Source: Planctomycetia bacterium
GTDB lineage: Bacteria > Planctomycetota > Planctomycetia > Pirellulales > Thermoguttaceae
Length of the DNA stretch: 64,000 nt
Direction: 5' to 3'
Assembly (NCBI GenBank): GCA_030539295.1
Contig: JAUNSJ010000009.1
Coordinates: 62,001 to 126,000, forward strand
In this document: positions 37,751 to 45,783 of the stretch, piece by piece
Numbering within the stretch: the first letter of the stretch is position 1
How the letters are laid out: every line of letters begins with the position of its first letter
The notes under the pieces: model-generated
Told to the model about the DNA's origin: nothing
Databases searched by the model: none
Seen by the model: only the letters and a program-made list of their open reading frames with translations
Made by a program: the position numbers and the translations under genes

Positions 37751-39811
37751 ATGAGCAACCATCGCCATAAAATGTTATTGCGTAATGTTATTGTTACACA
37801 AATAGCGTCAATAGTTTTGTTTTACATGTGTATATCTATTGTTTCTTTCATGGGATGTAAGAACACCATAGAAGTTCAAAAAGAATTTCACAAACAAGGA
37901 ACACAGGCTGGTGAAAAGCAAACAATAATTATTAATGAAATCCCTTACACATTTTGCTGGTGTCCGCCAGGACAATACACAATGGGACAATCTAGTTCTC
38001 CTATCAAGTATGAAGATTTTTGCGATGTTGTTCTAACGCAGGGATTTTGGATGCTTGAGTCGGAAATTACGCAAGGGATGTGGATTAGCATAATGTTAAA
38101 TAATCCGAGTAACAATAAAGGTGGAATATTAAACAGTAGACTACAATATCCAGTAGAAAGTGTAAACTGGTATGATTGCCGTGATTTTATTACTAAACTG
38201 AATAAAATGAATATTCTACCTAAAGGATATGTCTTCTCTTTACCAACAGAAGCACAATGGGAATACGCAGCTTGCGCCGGAGAAAAACCTTTCATTCTTC
38301 AAAAGCAAGAACTTGATAACATCGCGTGGCAAGGAGGTGGAACATGGGGGATCTTACATAGTACAGGGATAAACAAAATTTACTCGACACAGAAAATCAA
38401 AAACAAAAAACAGAATGCCTGGAATTTGTATGACATGCTGGGAAATGTCGGTGAAATATGTTTGGATAAGTACTATGAAGATGATTATATTTATGGGGCA
38501 ATACAACAAATAGACTTGATGAACGAATTTACAGGATCCCCACAAAAGAGTCTTATCGTTACTCGGGGTGGTTCCTTTTCTTTTCCTGGTCCCAAGGTTG
38601 AATACCGAATTCCATATTACGCTGATTGGAAAGATAAAGAAATCGGTTTTAGAATTGTAATAAAACAAAAGCCACCATTGGTTTTTAGTCATGTGGTTAC
38701 TACTTCACGTTTATGGTATCTTAATTTAACTTTTGATTCTGAGATCTGTACCACTAGACCTATTCGTGGCGAGTACGTGCGATCAGACGAACATTTTGTC
38801 GAAATAAGAACATCAACAGGTGAAATACTCAAATTCGAAAAGCTTTCATTGTTATATCGTGAGGACAAATTATATGTTCTTGAACAGGAACGTAAAAACA
38901 AGAAACGTGCAAAATCAGAATTTCCAGACGAAACGGAATCTTCCTCTGCGTCTGAGGAATCACAGACGTACCCCATTCGCGAGGACGAGTCAAAAGAAGA
39001 GCCCGTTGAGGAAACTCCAGCTCCGTCGAGCAAGAGTTCTGAATCTGCTGACATGAAGAATGAAGATTTGGAACGATTGGGAGTTGATTTATCCGTAAGA
39101 GCGTCTTTAAATAACAAAAACATTATAGTAGAGGGAGAAGAAAACCCGGGATTGCCTGGTTTTAAGTCTGCTCTCTATCGAGATGGTATTACCGGAAAAT
39201 ATATATTAGCGTTTGCGGGTACCGATGATTATGAGGATGCAATTGAAGATATATGGCAAGGACTTGGGTACGGGATTACACAATATCAAGAGGCGATAAG
39301 AGTTTCTGACTCTTTAATGCGTAATGAACATATTGCGAATAACATAATAATTACCGGCCATTCATTAGGAGGGGGATTGGCAAGCGCAGCGGCGTGTTTT
39401 ACAGGATGCCGTACTGATTCTTTTAACGCAGCTGGGCTTCACCCTAATACAATTAACAACGGTAGTTCTGAAGCCATTATTCGTTTTAATAATGCAACCA
39501 CATCGAATGCTCAAAGATCTTTACTTATCAGGGCTTATTATACAGATTATTGCATCTTAAGTAATATACAGGATTATACCATTCTATGCGATGCAATAGG
39601 TTACCGAATAAAAGTAGATACTGATTATGACACAAGAATGGCATTTCATCTATTTGAAACATTTGTTTCGACTGCAGTTCCTGGAGGGGGGAGTTCACTT
39701 ATTCTATCATTAGGGCAAACTGCATATACAATGATAGAATGTCATGGATTAGACGCTCTGTTTTATGGATTATTAGTCGATGAAAGTACAGGAAGGAACC
39801 TCTATAAATGA
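37751..39811 (+). CDS. Lipoprotein: FGE-sulfatase-like domain, SHD1, linker, class-3 lipase-like C-terminus
   Basis: The protein has 686 residues. The start at 37751 is chosen because AGGAAGG precedes it and the tandem neighbour starts identically. A hydrophobic leader ends in lipobox SFMGC. Residues about 50-305 form an FGE-sulfatase/SUMF1-like fold (LPTEAQWEYAACAGEKPF, LYDMLGNVGE, VTRGGSFSF) but lack the catalytic Cys of true FGE (GFRIV instead of GFRCA). Then come an SHD1-like segment (about 335-375) and an acidic Ser/Glu linker. The C-terminal 240 residues are alpha/beta-hydrolase-like with nucleophile loop ITGHSLGGGLAS. The C-terminal half is AT-rich. A surface lipase or effector role is inferred. 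Confidence 0.75.
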   Translation: MSNHRHKMLLRNVIVTQIASIVLFYMCISIVSFMGCKNTIEVQKEFHKQGTQAGEKQTIIINEIPYTFCWCPPGQYTMGQSSSPIKYEDFCDVVLTQGFWMLESEITQGMWISIMLNNPSNNKGGILNSRLQYPVESVNWYDCRDFITKLNKMNILPKGYVFSLPTEAQWEYAACAGEKPFILQKQELDNIAWQGGGTWGILHSTGINKIYSTQKIKNKKQNAWNLYDMLGNVGEICLDKYYEDDYIYGAIQQIDLMNEFTGSPQKSLIVTRGGSFSFPGPKVEYRIPYYADWKDKEIGFRIVIKQKPPLVFSHVVTTSRLWYLNLTFDSEICTTRPIRGEYVRSDEHFVEIRTSTGEILKFEKLSLLYREDKLYVLEQERKNKKRAKSEFPDETESSSASEESQTYPIREDESKEEPVEETPAPSSKSSESADMKNEDLERLGVDLSVRASLNNKNIIVEGEENPGLPGFKSALYRDGITGKYILAFAGTDDYEDAIEDIWQGLGYGITQYQEAIRVSDSLMRNEHIANNIIITGHSLGGGLASAAACFTGCRTDSFNAAGLHPNTINNGSSEAIIRFNNATTSNAQRSLLIRAYYTDYCILSNIQDYTILCDAIGYRIKVDTDYDTRMAFHLFETFVSTAVPGGGSSLILSLGQTAYTMIECHGLDALFYGLLVDESTGRNLYK
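38888..39062 (+). repeat. Linker repeat, copy 1 (175 bp)
   Basis: This is nearly identical to 40936-41110. It encodes the basic-then-acidic linker (RKNKKRAKSEFPDETE onward) that joins the shared N-terminal part to the variable C-terminal domain. Confidence 0.9.
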
Positions 39812-42744
39812 GCAACCATCACCATAAAATGTTTTTTTACAATTTTAGTGCTACACAAATAGTGTATATGTTTTTGTTTTACATGTGTATATCTATTGTT
39901 TCTTTCATGGGATGTAAGAACACCATAGAAGTTCAAAAAGAATTTCACAAACAAGGAACACAGGCTGGTGAAAAGCAAACAATAATTATTAATGAAATCC
40001 CTTACACATTTTGCTGGTGTCCGCCAGGACAGTATACAATGGGGGAGAATCCGCAGAATTATCACCCAGTTGGTCAATTGGGATGGGGGGATGTTATCCT
40101 TACACAAGGTTTTTGGATGTTGGAAAGTGAAATCACACAAGCCATGTGGATTAATATCATGGAAAATAACCCCAGTGAATTTAAAAGTGGTCTATTAAGA
40201 AACAGACTTCAACATCCAGTAGAAAGAGTGTCTTGGGATGATTGTCAGACATTTATAACGAAATTGAATGAAATGTCTCTCCTTCCTTCTGGTTATTTAT
40301 TTTCATTACCAACAGATGCACAATGGGAGTATGCTGCCTGTGCAGGAAAAAAACCATTTACTTTAGAGGAGGAAAAAAACCTTGATTCAATAGCTTGGCG
40401 AGGAGGTAAATCGTGGTGGATGCAGGGTGGTGGACCAAGCAATCTCTATACTACCCAAAGAGTTAAAACAAAGAATCCTAATGATTGGGGATTATATGAC
40501 ATGCTGGGAAATGTTTTTGAGACATGTCTTGACAAATTTTTCGATGACAAATATATATATAGTTCGATTCCTCAAAAAGATCTATTTAACGAGCATGATC
40601 CCACAAAACTCGAAGATGTTGTTATACGTGGTGGAAGTGTTTTTTCTGGTGGCGTATGTGTCCGCAGTCGTGGAGGAGTTTCGCCACGCGTAGGAAATAG
40701 AGTTTGTGGCTTTAGAATTGTAATCAAACAACCACAACCTTCTGTTTTTAGCCGTACTATACCAACGGATTACGAATGGGTTATTGATCCACGCGGCCGT
40801 AAGGAATTTCGACTTCGTGGCAAGTATGTTCATTCTGATGAACGTTTCGTCGAAGTACAAGTATCAACAGGAGATATAGTAAAACTCGAAAAGAATTCAT
40901 TAGAGTTCTACAACAAAAATTACATTCGTGATGAGGAACGTAAAAACAAGAAACGTGCAAAATCAGAATTTCCAGACGAAACGGAATTTTCCTCTGCGTC
41001 TGAGGAATCACAGACATCTCCCATTCGCGAGGACGAGTCAAAAGATGAGCTCATTGAGGAAACTCCAGCTCCGTCGGGCAAGAGTTCTGAATCTGCTGAC
41101 ATGAAGAATGTTCGAATCGGCGATCGAAGAGACGAGTTCCTTTTTGTTGCTGACGCTGCGACCATGCACTGGTCGGTCAATTCCGAAACTTCCAGGTCAC
41201 ATAATTCGAACTCTTTTCCGACTACTTCGGTTTTCAACGATGCTCGATTGCCTGCTGCCAGGACCGGGAACAAAGAAGAAACCCTTTTCTTCTCCGAGGA
41301 ATCTACGAATCAACTTTTTTATACCTACCAGGCACAAGATGTGTCAAGACTGTGCGATTTTGTGGAACTTCATGACCTGGACGCAAAAATAAATCGTTTA
41401 TACAAGGTTCCTCTTCCCGCTAAAATTGAAGGTATTGTTCCGCAAAAAGAATTGTTGTTCGGACGATGTCGGCATGTAGAGCACGTGGGTTTTCTTAATG
41501 TCATTGCATTTTTGCGAATGTCAAATCACGAACAGCTGGAACCTGCTTTTATTTTTGATCCTTATCGTCAGCCCTTTCCACGAAAAGATGCCATTAGCTC
41601 TCAATTTTGGAGCGTAATTAATTCAAAAACCGTGGAACAAGTGATCGCCATTAATTCCTCTCTTCTTCTGACGCAAGGCGAGGGGATGTTGACTTTATGG
41701 GATATTGACAAGCTTAGGTCGAAATACAGCATCGTGTGCAAATCTCAGACTACCGACGTTTCGGACGACGGAAAATGGCTCGCTGTTCCTGTTACGGAAT
41801 ACGCGAAATCAAGAGGAATAGAAATCCGTGAAGTTCTTAGCGGTAAAGTTCGAGGCGTACTGGGACCCCGCGAAAGTGGTATTATAAAATGTTGTTTTTC
41901 ACCGTCCGGCAGGGAACTCGCCGTACTGTATCGCGACGAACTTGTCGTCTACTCGCTGAAGTATGGCACGATCAGCTGTGAAATTCCATGCCCAGACGCA
42001 ACACTATCCGAGAACCATTTAATTTGGGTCGGGGATGATAGAATAATGAATAATGGCATTCTTTACGATCTCAACGCGCAGATGGCGGTCTGTCACTATC
42101 TGACACTCGATTCCCGAACCAATGTTATGCAATATCACCAGGGAAGGCTGTGGATCATCTTTCGTTCGCCAGAGGGTTTTAAATTGATTAATGAGAAACT
42201 GCCACATGAAGAAATCGAGCAGGCGTTTCAGAAACTCAACCTGAAACAAACCTTTGACTATTATCCCGATATCCCCTTAAAACTGATTGTCGTTGTAGGT
42301 ATGGACACAACTGAAAAGACGCATCCCACTCTGCTTGAAGAATGGCAGGAGCATCTTAAAACAAGAGGTTTTAAAGTTGCGAAGGAATCATCTGTTCATC
42401 TCAGTGTTGCTATAGGAAGGGCACCAAGGAAAGAGATTTTCAAACAATTCGGCCGTGTTACCCCGAAAGCAGTCGAATCTGACTATTACCTTCAGTACAC
42501 CCAACTCTTCAAAAATGCCAAACAGGTCTGGTCAAATCAATGTGTTCACCACGAACAGAACTGGGAGACGCGACTTATGGCACGCTACGGACCAGACGCT
42601 CCTGAACTTAAGAATGAAGTATACATCCCCTATATCGACGACCTGCGTATTCCACGATATATCCAAAAAGATCAAGAGGTCCCCACAGCCGCCCCGATAC
42701 AAGCGATGTTTGACGCAGAAGGAGTGAAAATTGTGAGCCCGTAA
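39808..42744 (+). CDS. Lipoprotein: FGE-sulfatase-like domain, SHD1, linker, WD40-like propeller C-terminus
   Basis: This 978-residue paralog of the preceding gene overlaps it by four bases (ATGA). The lipobox leader and first 60 or so residues are identical to it. The FGE-like domain (about 50-310; LPTDAQWEYAACAGKKPF, VIRGGSVFSGG) is only partly similar. The SHD1 segment (WVIDPRGRKEFRLRGKYV) and the acidic linker are again close to identical. From about residue 434 the protein changes to an unrelated region with WD40-like blades (VTEYAKSRGIEIREV, CCFSPSGRELAVLY), ending in a domain typical of planctomycete propeller proteins. Base composition shifts back toward the host average at this point. 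No enzymatic role can be assigned. Confidence 0.75.
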   Translation: MSNHHHKMFFYNFSATQIVYMFLFYMCISIVSFMGCKNTIEVQKEFHKQGTQAGEKQTIIINEIPYTFCWCPPGQYTMGENPQNYHPVGQLGWGDVILTQGFWMLESEITQAMWINIMENNPSEFKSGLLRNRLQHPVERVSWDDCQTFITKLNEMSLLPSGYLFSLPTDAQWEYAACAGKKPFTLEEEKNLDSIAWRGGKSWWMQGGGPSNLYTTQRVKTKNPNDWGLYDMLGNVFETCLDKFFDDKYIYSSIPQKDLFNEHDPTKLEDVVIRGGSVFSGGVCVRSRGGVSPRVGNRVCGFRIVIKQPQPSVFSRTIPTDYEWVIDPRGRKEFRLRGKYVHSDERFVEVQVSTGDIVKLEKNSLEFYNKNYIRDEERKNKKRAKSEFPDETEFSSASEESQTSPIREDESKDELIEETPAPSGKSSESADMKNVRIGDRRDEFLFVADAATMHWSVNSETSRSHNSNSFPTTSVFNDARLPAARTGNKEETLFFSEESTNQLFYTYQAQDVSRLCDFVELHDLDAKINRLYKVPLPAKIEGIVPQKELLFGRCRHVEHVGFLNVIAFLRMSNHEQLEPAFIFDPYRQPFPRKDAISSQFWSVINSKTVEQVIAINSSLLLTQGEGMLTLWDIDKLRSKYSIVCKSQTTDVSDDGKWLAVPVTEYAKSRGIEIREVLSGKVRGVLGPRESGIIKCCFSPSGRELAVLYRDELVVYSLKYGTISCEIPCPDATLSENHLIWVGDDRIMNNGILYDLNAQMAVCHYLTLDSRTNVMQYHQGRLWIIFRSPEGFKLINEKLPHEEIEQAFQKLNLKQTFDYYPDIPLKLIVVVGMDTTEKTHPTLLEEWQEHLKTRGFKVAKESSVHLSVAIGRAPRKEIFKQFGRVTPKAVESDYYLQYTQLFKNAKQVWSNQCVHHEQNWETRLMARYGPDAPELKNEVYIPYIDDLRIPRYIQKDQEVPTAAPIQAMFDAEGVKIVSP
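40936..41110 (+). repeat. Linker repeat, copy 2 (175 bp)
   Basis: This is nearly identical to 38888-39062. Similarity stops abruptly after ADMKN, where the C-terminal domains become unrelated. Confidence 0.9.
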
Positions 42745-42877
42745 ATGAACGGCGAAACGTGGTACGCATGACAGCCTCGTTCGCAGATTCATTATTCACC
42801 GCGCCCCGAACGCTATTCGCTTGCTCCAAACTGCAGGCGGCAGGGAACCGAAAGCCGCCCACAGTGTTGTGAGTTTT

Positions 42878-43810
42878 TCACGGACTTATGGCCTTAAATG
42901 TTGGGGCAGGGGTGTCAGTTGGATAATAACTCTCGAAGAATTCCTTCATGGGTCCGGGGTACACGGCTTTGCGGACGTCGGTCCAGGTCTGCTGATTGCC
43001 GGTGGCGTAGAAGAGAATCGTCTCTCCCTGCCACTGGAACAGGTCGACGTCGGAGTTATTAATGCCTTCCTCCGGCGTCGCCTTAAGGACAGGATTATTC
43101 GGACTCGCTTCCCAAGTTATTAAATCTTTCGAGCGAACGAGGTCAGAAACGTAAGTTCCGTTATCCGCCCGCAGATAGATCACGTAATACCAAGGGGCAA
43201 AGTAGCGTATGACGGGACAGGCACTGTACGACTTCTGGTCAGGTCCCGCAAAAGCGATATTCGGTATCTTGGTCCAGTGGGACAGGTCGTTACTTCGGGC
43301 AAACTTAAAGCAGAATCCGACAGGCTGGTCGGACTCATAGGCCATAATATAACCTTGATCGTCCTGGCACACCGAGGAGTTGAGCAGGTGCTCGCCGCCT
43401 TCCCGTATGATGGCCGGTTCCATTTTCCAGTTGACCAGATCGCTACTGGAGAAGTGGTCAATATCAAGGAACCAGGAGTCGACCGACTCCTGCCGGGCAG
43501 CGTAGACATGAAAGCAGCCATCGGCAATAATGGCGCACCCGAGTGAGTGGCATTGGCCGAAATCAGAAACGAATTCGCCTGTCGTTAGATCCATAATTCG
43601 CAGCCCGAGCGACTGCGGCGTGTGGTCGGATACGAATGGCCGCTTGGAGCAGAACAGGAGCGGTTTGTTTTCCCAGACGACCGGCGTGACCTCCATAATT
43701 TCGGCACTAACGACTGCCTTGTCCTCTTTTTGTAATTCGGCGCCGGGCATATATGCCGAAGAGAGTAAGGTAATCAGGCCCGTGACAATGATCATAGCGG
43801 CATGTTTCAT
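42878..43810 (-). CDS. Exported five-bladed-propeller glycosidase-like protein (GH43-like)
   Basis: The product has about 310 residues from the ATG at 43810, which begins a signal peptide (MKHAAMIIVTGLITLLSSAY). The frame is open upstream but the extra N-terminus is not signal-like. Repeated motifs such as FSSSDLVNWK, ARSNDLSHWTK and VRSKDLITWE, one per blade, are typical of GH43/GH62/GH117-like glycosidases acting on plant or algal glycans. I could not place the three catalytic acids with confidence, so hydrolase activity is inferred. It is the last gene of the operon led by the DUF1559 gene at 45542. Confidence 0.7.
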   Translation of the reverse strand: MKHAAMIIVTGLITLLSSAYMPGAELQKEDKAVVSAEIMEVTPVVWENKPLLFCSKRPFVSDHTPQSLGLRIMDLTTGEFVSDFGQCHSLGCAIIADGCFHVYAARQESVDSWFLDIDHFSSSDLVNWKMEPAIIREGGEHLLNSSVCQDDQGYIMAYESDQPVGFCFKFARSNDLSHWTKIPNIAFAGPDQKSYSACPVIRYFAPWYYVIYLRADNGTYVSDLVRSKDLITWEASPNNPVLKATPEEGINNSDVDLFQWQGETILFYATGNQQTWTDVRKAVYPGPMKEFFESYYPTDTPAPTFKAISP

Positions 43811-43975
43811 GATTAAAAATTTCACTTTCTTAAAAATGTGTGCAAAGCCAGCGATACTCCAACTCGTTGAGAGCGGAATATCGCAGGCCATGATTTTCAT
43901 TAAGTTTTCAGGCGATCAGTCGGCCTCTCCACACGCGGTAGTAAAAGGAGAATCCGACGAACCATTCCGGGAGGA

Positions 43976-44395
43976 CTACATATGAAAATCAAAGGTTTGA
44001 ATTTTGGAATCGGTTACAGTAACTTTCTGTTTCGATTCGCTTCCGAATTCCGGAGGAACCAGGTCGACGCTTTCTATTTTCGCTTGCATCGGGTTAACGC
44101 CGGGAGGAGGAGTCGACGCCTGTCGCGAGGAAAGTGAAACGCCATATTCACCCGGCACAAGCCCTTCCGAGGCTGTAATGGAATATTTTCCCTCCTTGAT
44201 CTCCGCGCCGCAAGAGGTACGCTCACTTTGTGACCCGATCGGTTCAAAATTAATGTATCCTGTGGCCAGCGGAGCACCATCAAGTGTAACACTCCCTTCA
44301 ATGGCCTTGCGCCCTTGCGGATTGGCATTGGAACAACCGGCACAAATGGTCGCCAGGGCCAGACAGACCAACATTATTGTCTTTTCAAATCTCAT
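43976..44395 (-). CDS. Transthyretin-like lipoprotein
   Basis: This 139-residue lipoprotein has lipobox ICAGC and the beta-sandwich pattern EGSVTLDGAPLATGYINFEP followed by GKYSITASEGLVPGEYGV. It lies between a DUF1559 gene and a glycosidase-like gene. Closely similar small lipoproteins occupy the same kind of operon at 17244, 48447 and 61088. Confidence 0.8.
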   Translation of the reverse strand: MRFEKTIMLVCLALATICAGCSNANPQGRKAIEGSVTLDGAPLATGYINFEPIGSQSERTSCGAEIKEGKYSITASEGLVPGEYGVSLSSRQASTPPPGVNPMQAKIESVDLVPPEFGSESKQKVTVTDSKIQTFDFHM

Positions 44396-44418
44396 TGAAT
44401 TACTCTTGTCCTGCTCTG

Positions 44419-45542
44419 TTAAAGTGATAGTGTTTCACCGCCTTGGGTTGTCGCAGCGGCACGCCAGGCATCTATATTGATCGTATCGGAAACGAAGCGA
44501 ACACTGCCGTCAACCAGACCGGCATTGACGCCGCCCGAATGTCGACTTCTCGCTGAAATGATGGAGTACTGATTCCCATCCCCATCTTTCGGGCCATTTT
44601 GGATCCCGATCATGGGTTTACCATTAGCATAGGGCGCAGAAGATATCCAACATTCATCAACACTGGAGGAGTTTGGCGGTCTGTGTGCACTGTATGTATT
44701 AAACAAGTTGGAGTAGATTGTTCCCCGCCAATCGTACTTGTTTGTGCCGGTACTTTCCCATGACTTACCGGAAATGACTTCGGAAATCGCCATCGTGTTG
44801 GATGTCCCGTCGATAATAGAGGCCATAACGGTTCCCTTTCCTGCGTTTAAGTCGCCGGGCGGAAAGAAACCAAAAACCGCTCCGTTGTGTCGTATCACTG
44901 TTGTCGTGCCCGGCAGTGTGTATTCACTCATCCAGCCCTTAATACCCGCTTGCGTATAGTAGGGATTTTGTCCATTGCACCCAACGTAATTGTACAGGGG
45001 CATCCCCTCTTCCCAACCGGAGGCTGCCTTGTCCACAATTTGATTAGGAGCGTCGGAAGGACACAAAAAGGCTGACACAATTCCATTTTTACCGAGTACC
45101 TTGGCGTTATTGATATCATAAGTCGCTACAGTACAGTTGTAATTATCGAACATAGCCGTCTGCTCAATAAAAGGGAGAATGGATATGGCCCAAAGCATCA
45201 ACTCCTCGTTACCGCTGTTCTTGATACCGCCGGGCGGAAATGAACGGTGGACATCGTGATAGTTTTGTAAGGACAAGACTACCTGTTTGATTTTGTTGGT
45301 GCATTCCATGCGCCGGGCAGCTTCGCGTGCGGCCTGAACCGCTGGCAGAAGCAAGGCAATTAATATGCCTATAATCGCAATTACGACAAGTAACTCGACC
45401 AGTGTAAAAGCCACAAAACGCTGTATCCTGCTGGCAGACTGGACGCGTGAGAGGGCAAAAGCAGAGGCAAGACAGAACAGACGGCCTAGATACCCCCCCC
45501 CCCGTATCTTAACGTCTTCCGCTGAAAGCTCTTTGTTCTCAT
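44419..45542 (-). CDS. DUF1559 prepilin-like protein, out of frame at a poly-G tract (apparently OFF)
   Basis: With 12 G this would be a 374-residue DUF1559 protein: a leader ending in YGGGG, the pilin-type signal [32 protein letters not shown], and the closing [20 protein letters not shown]. The ATG at 45542 has AAGGAG 9 nt upstream and is the only well-supported start. With the 11 G present, its frame stops two codons after the tract (18 residues). The pilin frame stays open upstream to a TTG at 45615 with no ribosome site. The gene heads an operon with a lipoprotein and a glycosidase-like gene. Frameshifting or a base-count error are alternatives to true switching. Confidence 0.85.
45493..45503 (-). 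repeat. Poly-G tract of 11 bases in the DUF1559 leader
   Basis: It lies 13 codons after the ATG at 45542. It is a pure homopolymer, so its length could change by slippage during replication. Confidence 0.9.
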
Positions 45543-45650
45543 AACTCGTATCTCCTTTTTGAAAGTGGTGTTGGTTAGAGGCGACGCGTCTGTGTGAATT
45601 TCCCTGGAAAAACAAAAAACACGACGCGCACCGTTGCTTCCAATAGCAGT

Positions 45651-45679
45651 ATTATATCACGGCAGAACTTTTTTGTCAA
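45651..45679 (-). promoter_or_regulatory. Consensus promoter of the DUF1559-glycosidase operon
   Basis: On the minus strand TTGACA (45674-45679) and TATAAT (45651-45656) match the consensus in all twelve bases with a 17-bp spacer. Expression is therefore expected to be strong, which makes the frame problem downstream more notable. Confidence 0.8.
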
Positions 45680-45783
45680 GCGAAATTTATTGACGATTTA
45701 TATTTATTTTTTTGACGTTTTGTCCGGAGAAAAAACCGCCTGTTCATGCCGTGATGCACCGTAACCAATTCTGTATGGCTGAA

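Noticed and set aside
37751-42744. Formylglycine-generating enzyme activity for the two tandem lipoproteins
   Set aside because: The catalytic cysteine of FGE is missing (GFRIV), and no sulfatase lies nearby; only the fold is shared.
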